Of a stretch of DNA of 64,000 nt, positions 41,526 to 63,139 are shown in pieces. The notes beneath the pieces were generated by a model. The model was not told the origin of the DNA, did not search any database, and worked only from the letters and a program-made list of their open reading frames with translations. Position 1 is the first letter of the stretch. Each line of letters opens with the position of its first letter. The position numbers and the translations under genes were made by a program. This DNA comes from Eunapius fragilis (lineage: Eukaryota > Porifera > Demospongiae > Spongillida > Spongillidae). Location: contig OY811983.1 of NCBI GenBank assembly GCA_963681505.1, positions 3,960,122-4,024,121 of the forward strand, read 5' to 3'.

Positions 41526-44512
41526 ATGAAGCTGATTGTGGTGTTTGCTGTTGGTTTCTTCATGTTAACTTTTGCCTTCGCCGAAGTATGCATCACAGAT
41601 ACCGTTGACGTGCCTGACGGACTCAACGCCTGTAACGGTTCGATGTGCGGCAGTCTCCAAGTTGCGCTCATTGCAGCGTTCACCGGCTGCATGGAAATCC
41701 GCATCCCAAGTGGCACGTACGTGATCAGTACTCCCGTCTTACTCAACGGGTCTATCAGACTTATTGGAACTGGAGACTCTGTACTAGTCTAAGTGGCGTG
41801 CAACTATTCCACCGTCAGCACTGTCATCCTGCGGCTCTAAAGCATACGCTGTATTTTGATAACACACCTTTGATCCGTTGTGTTAGAGAACGTCCAGTTC
41901 GTCGGGTGCTCGGCCCCATTGCGATTTGATAGTGTGAGCAGGTTAAAAATAATCAAATGCATTTTCCGGTGAGTCGAATCACTGTTCAGCGACTCAAGAT
42001 CAATGTCCATATATGTGTTATTGTGTGGGTGTATAGGTATATGTGAGCGCGGATGTGTGCATGCATACATGAGTGCTGTGTGTGGTATATCATGTATTTG
42101 CTCTTTCCACTCTAGCCCATCCTCTTGCACATGTAGCATAATGGAAGCTTTAGGGTTCACATCTATGTTCCATAGTGACCAGGTCTGGTCCATAGACCGT
42201 AGATCTTATTAATCTATTGCCAGACCGTAGCAGTGATGCAGTTCACACGTAGCTGTGAATGTACGTTGGTGTGGGTATGAGACTAACTCATCTCCCCTTA
42301 CAAGGAGGGGAATCATAACCAACGTCAAACCATTCAGATACAATATCCATGTAAAGGACTGTATTTGTGAACAATTATGTTGAAGAGCATGAAGGGGGGG
42401 GGGGGGGGGGGGGGGGAGGGCACGGTAGCATTTTATTTTAATGGCATCTCTCTGGCCCCTCACACAGTCCAGTTTGTCAACTGCAGATTTGAGAGCAACA
42501 CTGGGGAAGCTGGTGGTGGTCTTCACGTGTTCACATCCTTTGAAGGTCAGTTATTTTGTTTTGTTCTAGCATATCTCCCATCGTGTGGTGCTGATGGAAA
42601 CTACTTTAAATTGGAGCGCTGTAACTTTACTGGGAATGTTGGATTAGGAACTAACTCAGATTATGGTTATGGTGTCACTCTTGACCCCATTCAGGGAAAG
42701 GGTTACAATACTTTGTCATGAAGTAATTGATTGGTACGTTATTTTCCTGCAACCTGATGAGTACTTTTGTTATCTTTGTTTTTTTTTTTTTTACAAATGT
42801 CACAGTTTGTTTCTCAACAACAGTGGCCCAAATGGGATCATCAGCATTGGCTATGCACCAACAAGGTTTATGGGACATAACAGATTCATTGGTAACTACG
42901 GCTCTGCATTGAGGGTAATACAGGAAAATATTTATGGGTGCAGGATAGTAGGGTGCTCGTCCCTCCCTAGATCATCGGCTCGCTGGTGGAACTGCTGGGA
43001 AATATGTACTTTGCAAACAACACTGTGAGTGGGGACAGTGCTGCATTGCAGCTGCTCTCCTATGCCCAAGTGAGACTCCATCATGGACGGAACATGACCT
43101 TTGAAAACAACATTGGAAAGTCAGTGATGAGCCACCTAGTAGTTTATTATGAAGTAGCTTGTGCACAGCTTTTGGTGACGTCAAATATATACATTCGAAG
43201 GTATACAGCTGTATTATATGTCACATTATGGACTTTGAATTGAGCCCCCATGTTTGGCAATGTTTTATCATATGCATTACAAAATGTAAACTGGCCCCAT
43301 TCATTACCATCGGTACTTCGTTCCAAAAGGTTTGGAGCAAGCATCATTGTGGGCTCGTCTGCTCCCCTGTCAGCATTCACTGATGTCATATTCAGTTCTC
43401 GTTGCTTCATTCTCTATGAAGCATCCATTCCTCCAGTTGACTGGAATGAACAGAGTGCACACATCTTTCATTTACATGCCAACATACTGTGCTTCCACTT
43501 ACAAGCACAGTGACCACTTTGTGTATGTAACCTGCAGGTCAACGTTACCTTCAAGGATAACAAAGGACTGTTAGGTTCTGTTCTCTACCTTTCTGACCTT
43601 GACACCTGCTCGTGGTACAGCCTAAGCTCACCATACTTTAACGACAGTTACATATTGCAATGGTCTATCAGACGTGAGTGGCAGCTGTTTTTGTTATCTG
43701 GACATCACACCTATTTATGTTTCCTCAACATGCAGAGGCAACTTGAACATTGGTTATGAGAACTTTTGTACACCACAATGACAACAGTCAGAAAAGTGGT
43801 GTCCAACACTACGGAGGTTTGCACTCTATCTTTGTACATATTCCCATTGACTACCTGTGTGCTCTGTCATGGTACATGCTTGGCCAGGTCAAAGATTTGA
43901 ATTGCCTCTAGCTGCACTGGATCTCCTGAATCATCAATAAACTGCAAATGTTCGCTTCGGCCTAGCTGATGAGGTACATGTAGAGCATCTGCACATGTTA
44001 GGTTTGCTTGTAATGAGTGTCACTATAACTGTACATGACATTCATCTTTAATTGGTAGACTTTGTATAGCCTGAGGTATCTCAGTTATTTATATCATTCT
44101 GACATCTTCTAGCAGTTGATTGGAGTGCAATCCATTCCGTGTAGTTATTGATTCTGATAGTTCCAATGGTGGGCATCTTCAGGAGATGTTCACCTTCACC
44201 TATGGTGCAAAAAATATGACAGTGCTCACAGCACTGTCCAATAACTCTTTAGACAAAGTGATGGTGATACAGATGTCATTGGATTATGTAAGCAGAAACG
44301 GTTTAATGTTCTTGTGTTCTCATGTGTTTATCTCTGCTCCTTCCTCCAATGTAGATATCTAATAGTGATGTCCAGTTCTATATAGAGCCCTGTCCAAGAG
44401 GTTATGTGCTAAACTCATTATCCGCTGGTTTGACAACTTGTACCTGTGATAGTAATAACAGAATTGTTCTCTGCGAAAATGACCAGATCAGTGTGACTAT
44501 TGAGGTATGCAT
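41526..44512 (+). pseudogene. Secreted beta-helix (pectin-lyase-like) protein, decayed
   Basis: Starts with a signal peptide (MKLIVVFAVGFFMLTFAFAE), then IRIPSGTYVISTPVLLNGSI, typical of the first coils of a right-handed beta-helix. The same frame is then broken by TAA 41790, TAA 41838 and TGA 41871 before LENVQFVGCSAPLRFDS. Later probable exons carry coil-like pieces: VQFVNCRFESNTGEAGGGL (about 42470), FKLERCNFTGN (42608), FANNTVSGDSAALQLLS (43010), VNVTFKDNKGLLGS (43540), FRVVIDSDSSNGGH (44135), and a Cys-rich part with YIEPCPRGYVL and TTCTCDS (about 44375-44510). A poly-G run at 42395-42419 falls between exons. The 3' end stops shortly before transposon DNA. Either a pseudogene or a gene with sequence errors; substrate or role unknown. 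Confidence 0.6.
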
Positions 44513-44635
44513 ATGTGTTGTTAATGTCTAATGTACTGGGCGTCCACCTGGGGATACATTTGTGGATAGAATTCTCATTCTTCTAATTTAAACTTGACGG
44601 TGAATTCGTGTTGTACAGGTTCTTTAAAACTTGGC

Positions 44636-44775
44636 TCGAAATTGCCAAGCTTTAATTCTTTTTCTTCGGTTCCAAGTCAGAGCGTCGAAGTGGAGCGTGT
44701 TTACTATCTCAATTGCTTTGACGCTCTGGCTGGGGAACCAGAGAAAAAGAATAAGAGCTTGGCAATTTCAGAACC
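44636..44775. mobile_element. Imperfect hairpin element
   Basis: gaaattgccaagctttaatt at 44639 pairs with the complement ending gcttggcaatttc at 44772. Arms are about 50 bp with several mismatches around a ~35 bp loop. MITE-like, just beyond the last recognisable beta-helix exon. Confidence 0.6.
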
Positions 44776-45439
44776 ACCTGTGCATACTTTTACTCAACTG
44801 CCAATTCTGATGTCCAATGTATATCTGAGAGGAAAGGTACATATTTGTGTGTGCATATGTTATTGCATACCAATGAATGCAAAGGTTTTAAATCTCAATA
44901 ACTCATTAATTAACTGTTTGATTTCTAATATGTGTTGCAGTAGTTAATACTAACAATCCTATTTATTGCAAGGGGTTAAGTAATTGTATCAAAACCTTCA
45001 TAAATCAAAAATTTCAAAGCCCTCTAGAGACTCTATTATCAAAGTTATTATATGGTTAGATTTAACACCGGTTCTGTGTAAATCGAAGGTATTTTTTGTC
45101 GAACCTGGTTTTTAGAAAATTAGTCGGAAAACGTTGCTTTAAGTTGTAAAATACATATTCAGATAGCCCAACTCTTTTTACGACATTTGGTGCTATTCTT
45201 AGCTTCATATCATGAATGGCAACGTACTTGTATTAATTTAAAGTTACGTGGTCATCCGTTTATCGATGTTCGAATGCTAAGAAGTACACTTTTTTCTGGA
45301 GTAATTTTAAGGTGTTCTTAGATTCTTTTAGGTACCCAATAGAATATATCACAATTAAAATGTTCACAACCTACCTGGTTGTCGAAAAACAGTTCAGTGA
45401 GCAAACTTCCATCTTGTGCCCAGACTATTCAATTATAGC

Positions 45440-47540
45440 GGTTGTGCACGGCTTGTATCATCTGCACTCACGTGCACCATCCTAGCTCTAATATGTCTAT
45501 CCCGTGTTCTTCTAAGCACAAGAAACCTGTTTGCGACAAATGCACTGCAGGAACTACTGTACAAAATGCTGCTTGTGCCAACCCCGTTTGCGCGGTTGAC
45601 CGAGAAAGGATAGTGTTTAGTCAGATTCTGAAACCTTGGCTCAGTCTAACCCAGAACATCAAGCTTGGATCCCTCACGATACAGTTGCATCTGCAAGTTC
45701 TGCCATTGATATGACGCCTTCTATACATGTATCAGATGATCGCTTGGAGCATGTATCTGCATCGCAAGCACAGATTTTGAAGGTGTTGGAGCTAATGGAT
45801 TGTGAAGACAGGTACGAAAGCAGCGTGCGAAGCTTCCTCATATTGATGTCCGTCGTCATGTAAAGTATGAAAATGAGTTTGATGCTGCTACCATACAACG
45901 AATTGATAATGTATTTCGTAAAGGCATCAACGCATGCTGCTGCCACATATGAAACCGATAGACGGTAGCAATTTCAAGAATGCATTCAGCATTAAATTGC
46001 TTCTAGCCCCAATTGGGGCTAGAAGCAATTTAATGCTGAATGCATTCTTGAAATTGGCAATTCTTGAAATTGGCTCACCCTGGCTAAGGAGGGCAGTGAA
46101 GTACATCTCTCGTCTGTCCCTTCTGCCTGCATCCCTACACAAGTGCTTGATACCATACCTATCACCACCAGAGATGTGCTGAAGTGCAATAAGCCTTACA
46201 CCTCCCTTGATGCAAGAACACTTCTTGTCCCTCTGGCTGATGTGCCCCAGGCATATATTGCATCATTTCTCATTATAAGCAAAAATATGCAGGGTCTTTA
46301 CATTTCCAAGCCAAGGTGGACAAGCTATATCTAACAGAAGGTGTTGCTCTTCAAGAATACAGGCACTCCCGTTCTCGTGTCACAGTGCTATGGTCAACCT
46401 TGCAGTGGAATTCATTTATGGTGATAATAACATCAGCCGCCTTGCATGGGAAGCTAAGAAACGCTCTCCAAACAGAGATCTTAGGTGGAAAGGCCTAGCA
46501 AACATGTTTGCAATGAGATCCCTAGTTTTAAAACATGACATTGTAACCATGTACAGGGAGTATCTTGATAGACAGAGGGCTGTGATGCCAGATATGCCAT
46601 CTATTGGAAAGACTCTATTTTACACCATTGCAAACAATATCACTGGTGGTGGAAAGCTGCAAGAGGCACTGGCAGGGGTGGACTACCTAAAAGTCAATTT
46701 TCATACTCACAATTTTACCATTATTGACAAGGTCATTGATGTTCTAGCTCCCCTGTCTGATGTTGACCACACCCTGCGGGTTGAGCTGCTAGGCCTCCGT
46801 TCTGACGTGTTTACGTTCCTTAGCTACGGCTTTGCAGTACATGTGAGGAGTGGAGTGAAGGCATCCGAGGACACTGTAGTGCAAAGCCAAAAGCCCCAAG
46901 AGCATGAAGCACATCAGTTTACTGAATACAAAAAGCTGGGGGAGCTTCTTTCACAACCAGATTTGTTCAATGAGCCAGCTACACAGGAATCCTGTATAAA
47001 TCAGGTGCGAAATCAGCTCAATATCTGTGCAAATATTAGGGGATCTGTGACAGAGCAGGGTGAGAATAATTGTGCATCTACTCACTCATCAGCATATGCG
47101 CTAGACTTGGTGCCTGACAGGAGACCAAATATGAACCCCAAGCTTGCAGGCCACATGGACTGCAGTGCTCGCAGGGGAACATTCTTGTTCTACGACAGGC
47201 TGAGGTGTGTGGCTATAGCCAAGCTGGATCAGGACCCCACAAGGCTTTCAGATAGCTGATATGCTGTTGTCAATCTACCAGTGTTAGCGTCGCACTTTTA
47301 GGTACATGGCCCATGTGATGCTGGCTGCCCAACAGTCCCACAAGATGAAGCAGGCCATCGCTGAAATGGACTCCAGCACAGCATATGTTGTCTTTGATTT
47401 CAAACAGAAGTTCCTGGCCAAGGGCTTCCTGGAGGGTAGTGACTCATATTATGGGGAAAAAGGTATGCTATGGTTTGGAGCGAGTGTGTACATCAAGCCA
47501 TACTCTCAAAATGCCAGCTACTGTGAGTCTCCTTAAAAAC
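45440..47540 (+). pseudogene. Broken transposase-like ORFs of the DNA transposon
   Basis: A Cys-rich start (KPVCDKCTAG), a linker (HVSASQAQILKVLELMD), then the longest frame, 46390-47259, 289 codons (FIYGDNNISRLAWEAKKR, GKTLFYTIANNITGGGKLQ, KVNFHTHNFTIIDKVIDVLA). A further piece, 47306-47536, reads YVVFDFKQKFLAKGF then SYYGEKGMLWFGA, a motif I associate with DDE-type transposases in early animals and fungi, where the Asp after VVF could be the first catalytic residue. The pieces are in different frames and interrupted by stops and by the palindrome at 45969-46056, so the protein is dead or this copy is badly assembled. Superfamily not identified. Confidence 0.5.
45969..46056. repeat. Perfect 88 bp palindrome with no spacer
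   Basis: Arms 45969-46012 and 46013-46056 are exact reverse complements, centred on ccccaattgggg. A partial third copy (attcttgaaattgg) follows at 46059-46072. It lies within the transposase remnant. Confidence 0.95.
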
Positions 47541-47653
47541 TATATGTGGAAATGGATTTCACTGCTGATATGGTACGTTTACAGCAAGAAGCAGAGATGA
47601 CAAAGATTGTTTGTGATGTGAATGATAATATAAATTATGGGTAGGATGGAGAT

Positions 47654-48202
47654 GTGGATGTGCAAGAGAAAGAGGATGAGGATGTACAGGATGAGGATTT
47701 ACAGGATGTGGATGTACAGGATGAGGATTTACAGGATGTGGATGTACAGGATGAGGATGTACAGGATGAGGATGTACAGGATATGGATGTGCAGGATGAG
47801 GATGTACAGGATGTGGATGTACCTTCATGCCCTGCCTGTTCACTGAATACCCCTATGGGTTCAGATGGCATCAACTTCACTGGTGTTACTGTTTTATTGA
47901 ACAGTGACACTGAAGGCACTTGTGTGCAAGCAAGGAAGGATAGGAGTCGATACGCCAGGAGACGTAAGGGCATGAAGCATTGTGAGATACAGCGTCTGCA
48001 GAAGCGAAGGGATGATGAGGAGGCATTGAAAGGGATACAGGCAGTATACCCACAGTGTGCTGAATGTCTCTACCACTTAAAATCGCAGAAGCTGCTTATG
48101 AATCACATGTGTGGTGGAGTGTTTACACCTAAAGATGTGCTCAGCAATGCAATGAAGCATGCCAATGAGCTTCTTTCCAGGATGGACTTTACTGTCCATT
48201 GA
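47654..48202 (+). CDS. Transposon ORF: acidic repeat, basic region and C2HC-like finger
   Basis: The frame starts with an 18-base repeat unit coding for DVQDED and DVQDVD variants (47660-47822), followed by CPAC, a serine/threonine-containing linker, a strongly basic stretch (RKDRSRYARRRKGMK) and a zinc-finger-like pattern C-x2-C-x11-H-x-C (residues about 136-152). It sits between the transposase remnants and the SAP-domain ORF and is probably part of one element-encoded protein. The start codon is uncertain, since the frame joins the 47306 piece only across stops. Confidence 0.45.
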   Translation: MDVQEKEDEDVQDEDLQDVDVQDEDLQDVDVQDEDVQDEDVQDMDVQDEDVQDVDVPSCPACSLNTPMGSDGINFTGVTVLLNSDTEGTCVQARKDRSRYARRRKGMKHCEIQRLQKRRDDEEALKGIQAVYPQCAECLYHLKSQKLLMNHMCGGVFTPKDVLSNAMKHANELLSRMDFTVH

Positions 48203-48237
48203 TCGGGCCTCGAATATGTTCGACACTGCAATAAATT

Positions 48238-48747
48238 ATGCAACGTTCGAACCTAACTTTTATGCCGGTTGGGCCCCACACCAGAAAGTGCATGCATCCA
48301 GAATTGGCTTTCGGAGGTAATGACCATTATTCATTAGTGCTGGAAGCTGGGGAGTCTAATGACCTGGGTAAGGTGAAGATCTCTGTTGATGGTGTGTTTG
48401 CCAGGGTGGATGAGCTGCAGCTGCAGAAAGCTATTAGGCTGAGTGAGCTTCCTCTTGCAGGGAAGATACGAGCAGTGTACCAGACCATTGGCAGCAAGAC
48501 CAAAGCTCAAAGAGCTGTTGGTTATAAGCATGGAAGGCTGCAAGAAGATGGTGGACCAGCCTCAAGACAGAAGAAGGCCAGAGTAACCTATGAGGAGCTA
48601 GATTTTGAGAAGAACCTGTCCAAATGGAAGAAACCTGAATTGGAGGCCTATCTCAGTCACCACAAAATTGCCAAGTCAGGGAATAAACCTGAACTCTTTA
48701 GGTGTGTCTCCAATCACATGCACACTACTACAACTGAGCAACAATGA
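48238..48747 (+). CDS. Transposon-associated protein with C-terminal SAP domain
   Basis: An open frame of 169 codons. The N-terminal two-thirds (FMPVGPHTRKCMHPELAFGG, VKISVDGVFARVDELQLQ) is unrecognised. The last 45 residues, NLSKWKKPELEAYLSHHKIA followed by SGNKPELFRCV, fit the SAP motif, a two-helix DNA-binding module. It lies between the zinc-finger ORF and the right inverted repeat of the element, so it probably binds element DNA or is the C-terminal part of the transposase. It is the least damaged frame in the element. Confidence 0.55.
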   Translation: MQRSNLTFMPVGPHTRKCMHPELAFGGNDHYSLVLEAGESNDLGKVKISVDGVFARVDELQLQKAIRLSELPLAGKIRAVYQTIGSKTKAQRAVGYKHGRLQEDGGPASRQKKARVTYEELDFEKNLSKWKKPELEAYLSHHKIAKSGNKPELFRCVSNHMHTTTTEQQ

Positions 48748-49529
48748 TTTTAGTTTCATTGTTGTGCTCATCTGTGTAGGTAGGAGGCACTTGTACTCAC
48801 TGGTTGTATGTATATGGTAATGGCAAACGAACAATTACATGTGTAACTGGTGAATATTTCGGTCTGGGGTCGAGGCTATAGCTTCCAGCTGCTGTTTAGT
48901 TCCAACACTTCCGTACAAGTAAAGAGTCCTAAATCGTGGAACGCTATATATGTATCTTGTTGAGGTAAGAACCTCTGAATAGTTTTTTACCTTTAATAAG
49001 ACCCAGTAAAAAAGTGTACTTATTTTCGGGAAGGGTCTAACTGTTTCACTTCCGACGAATGGTGCAAAGAAGCGGAACGACTTACTAAGCTAGGGATAAC
49101 ACAAAACATCGTGTATAAGGTTGGGTTACTACGTATATACATGTTTGTGAGATTACAATTCGTCCGACTAATTTTCCAAAATGTGAGTTCAACAAAAATG
49201 CCCTAAAAAACCTTCAATTTACACGGAACTGGTTTTAATAACTACTAATAAGTAATGCAAGATCTGAATATGTAGTGGAATAGCACTGATTTCAAGTTGC
49301 TGACTCATAAAAGTTAGTTATTAACATTTAAGACTATCATTTGCTTTAAAGTTATTAAAGTTAAAAAAATAACTAATTCCACTTATTATACCACCATCAT
49401 TGAACAAGCAATATGTCTTCTGGACTTGTTGGAGTGCAGGCACGTATCAAAGAGAAATCACCTCTTGCAATTGTAGTGGACACTTGTAATTAGCCATTCT
49501 TGTGCTCGACTGGAGGTACGAAATATGCT

Positions 49530-49720
49530 TGATATACTGAAGGTTTGTGCTTTAATAGCCCGAAACGATGTAACCTTCTACAATTCATTTTGGATGATAG
49601 ACTGAAGGATCATCCTACTAAGCGCAAAGCTCTTTTGCAACTGTGCAAGACCCGTTGGGTTGAACGTCACAAGGCATTCCAGCACTTTTATCAAGCATAC
49701 ACTTTCACACTTTCATTGTA
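49530..49720 (+). pseudogene. hAT-like / ZMYM-type transposase fragment
   Basis: The frame gives NSPKRCNLLQFILDDRL and then CKTRWVERHKAFQHFYQAY. The spacing SPKR...C.TRW..R...F..F is characteristic of the C-terminal part of hAT-derived transposases (ZMYM1/THAP12-like). There is nothing else of the transposase upstream or downstream. Confidence 0.6.
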
Positions 49721-49869
49721 TGAGCTTTGGAGGCAATTGGGCATGACCAACGAATTGAATTGCACGATACTGTGTTCAGTGATTGGGGTACTGACAATCG
49801 TAGTTCTTCACAGCAAATACTCTCCAGCATCACAAACTTTGAATTTATTGTTGTATTTCCTCTAGTCTA

Positions 49870-50536
49870 CCAGTACTTATCTCATCTTTCAGGGATAACT
49901 GTACAGTATAATAATAATAGTATAATAATAGACGTATTATGATCCTATATTATTCAAAATTATATGGTTTATATTCATGTAGTAATGGGGGTATAAACAG
50001 AAAGTGGTATCTTAATGCTAGGCAATAGTAGTGTTAAAATTATCAGTAAAAATAATCACACACTAATGTCTAGACATTAATTGCATGTAATGCATGCACT
50101 GTAATCTTTCTTACCCTTTATGAGGGTCCCTAGGTATATTTTCTTGAGTAGCTAAGCATAATATTATTAAGTAATCCCTGATTTTTAAATAGTGGATTAT
50201 AGTTTTGGCAATTGGTGCACTCTAGCAAGTGTGCCTTATATAGAATAGCTAAGTTTGTACTGAATAGTTAATTAAGATTTATAAATTCACCAGCTGCATG
50301 TAAGATCTAGATTGAAGGTATAGATATTATCAAGATTTCACCAAATAAGTGAGATTTGAATTGCTATTTTCTTCAGTCAGACAAACACTAAACTGAAATA
50401 CCTGCACATGGCTTTGTAACTCTGAGCATCATAGTGATACATATTGTGACAAACAGTTACTTGAAATGGGGCTCAATACATACAACCATGCAAACATAAA
50501 ATGATGTGATAGTTCAGAATCAGTGCTTGCTCTGAT
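49870..50536. other. Intergenic DNA beyond the ATR 3' end
   Basis: AT-rich, with no frame, repeat or RNA identified. Includes the presumed ATR 3' untranslated region. Confidence 0.45.
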
Positions 50537-61465
<10,929 letters not shown>

Positions 61466-61469
61466 CTAC

Positions 61470-62068
61470 AGCAAAAGTGATACATCATGCAATTGAGCCA
61501 CTGATGGTTATAGCAATCAATGAGTTGAAGTGAACCCTATGCAAGGAAGTAGACTGTATAGGATAGCGAACTATTTTAGAAGTCAGTTTGTATCTGAACC
61601 TGCGTCAGCAGGTTCAATATAGGATTGATTGAGGAATGATGAATGTCATTAAAAATTTTAAATCGCGTCGGGAGGGACAACGGAGAAACGGATCACTTAT
61701 CTCGTTGCAGCAATCGAACGACAACACCAAGATCTACGTTTTCATGCTAGTTTCATGTCATTAAACTATGCGCTTCCAGACAAACAAAGAACCTGCTTCT
61801 CGTGCCCATTCCCAAAAAAATTGTTCGTCGTCGTCGTCGTCTTCCTTAGGAAGGTATAACTCGAGCTACGAACGGTTTTAAAGAACGACAATAGTACCAA
61901 TCTCTTCAGAATTTACCGGCACGTTATCCTAGCATGTCATTTGGACACATATCACATCTAGAAAGAAACTACAGCGAGAAATACCCTATTTTGTTGCAAG
62001 TTCTATGGCCATCTAGCAAGTTCTAGCAAGTTCTTAATTTAAAAAAAAAAGATAAAAAAACTTATGAA
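61470..62068. other. Unassigned DNA upstream of the last visible ATR exon
   Basis: Richer in CpG around 61660-61870 (tcgtcgtcgtcgtc at about 61827). No ATR exon or other gene was recognised. Confidence 0.4.
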
Positions 62069-62365
62069 ACAAGTAAATAAAAACATTCTCTAACGAGAAA
62101 GTTGGTGGGCATATAGGATTGACAATGTTGGTGTAAAAAGCACGGAAACAAGTGTGACAGAAATGTTACTGGAAAATTGAAATAGGCCTATATTTAGCCC
62201 AGTCACATTTAGGGAGCGCACGCCTGAGAAAATGGGCTAAATATAGGCCTATTTCAATTTTCCAGTAACATTTCTGTCACACTTGTTTCCGTGCTTTTTA
62301 CACCAACATTGTCAATCCTATATGCCCACCAACTTTCTCGTTAGAGAATGTTTTTATTTACTTGT
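62069..62365. mobile_element. Perfect inverted-repeat element, 133 bp arms
   Basis: Arms 62069-62201 and 62233-62365 appear to be exact reverse complements (left starts acaagtaaataaaaacattc), separated by 31 bp (from gtcacatttagg to gcctgagaaaa). No coding capacity. A non-autonomous foldback or MITE element is the likeliest reading; an assembly inversion is the alternative. Confidence 0.9.
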
Positions 62366-63120
62366 GTACAGTGAATCCATTTCCGTCTTTGTGCATTCGT
62401 ATTAGGTCTGCTCCTTTTGTGCCTTGTATGCCTCTATTATAGGTATGTTAGCTTCTCATATTAGAACATGATTGGAGCCAAAATGGGAGATAATATAGAT
62501 GTTGTAATGTATAAACATTAGCAATATGAAAAGTTGAATACTAAATAATTATTTAATTGACCATCTATGTCCGGGTCACCACTGTGGGTCATGCGAGGTA
62601 GAATGCGCATGTGCACATCAGAAGTGCCATGTTTGATGAGCAGGTGACTTAGATAAATGTTGTTTTGTTCAACTCCTTCAATTCATATTGGTTCAACAGT
62701 GAAAGTGTTCACAGAGGAGAAGAAAACAGTGTCTTGCCAAGTTGCTACCTAAAGCAGCGAAGACACCTAACCAACTGTTGACCTCCACTTCCTTGCAAAA
62801 ACCAAACAGTTGTGAGCAGTACTATCTGCCTCTGAAAAAAAATCCATATACCAATCTTCACCCCCAACAACCGGTAGCAACAAAGGCTCCGCAACAATGT
62901 TACCATTGATTGCCGCTAAGGGTAAAAGGGTTAACTAGACTAAACCTGATGGGGATGAGGAAAGTTGCAAATCAGTATCCTGCCTCACTTGGTACACTGT
63001 ATTCTATGTCAAGATGTGCGATCTACTGCCATACTCATGTAAGAAGATAGCCAGCTGGCCCAATTCTATTAGCACCTCTTCTATTTAGGCGGAAAGTACC
63101 GGTCAGGAAATCAGAATGTT
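62366..63120. other. Unassigned DNA 5' of the gypsy fragment
   Basis: Fragmentary frames only. May contain decayed upstream parts of the same retroelement, but no gag or protease motif was recognised. Confidence 0.35.
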
Positions 63121-63139
63121 TTCTAAGACTATTTCTTTC

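Larger units (their letters stand above)
45055..49240 (+). mobile_element. Unclassified DNA transposon with ~240 bp terminal inverted repeats
   Basis: Left end (ccggttctgtgtaaatcgaa at 45069, then aaaattagtcgga at 45116 and aagtacacttttttctgg at 45282) is matched, inverted and in order, by the right end (complement of ttcaatttacacggaactgg at 49213, tccgactaattttcc at 49163 and agtaaaaaagtgtact at 49005). The ends are diverged, so this is not a recent insertion. All coding remnants between them lie on the plus strand. Target duplications were not identified and the exact outer ends are uncertain by tens of bases. Confidence 0.75.
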
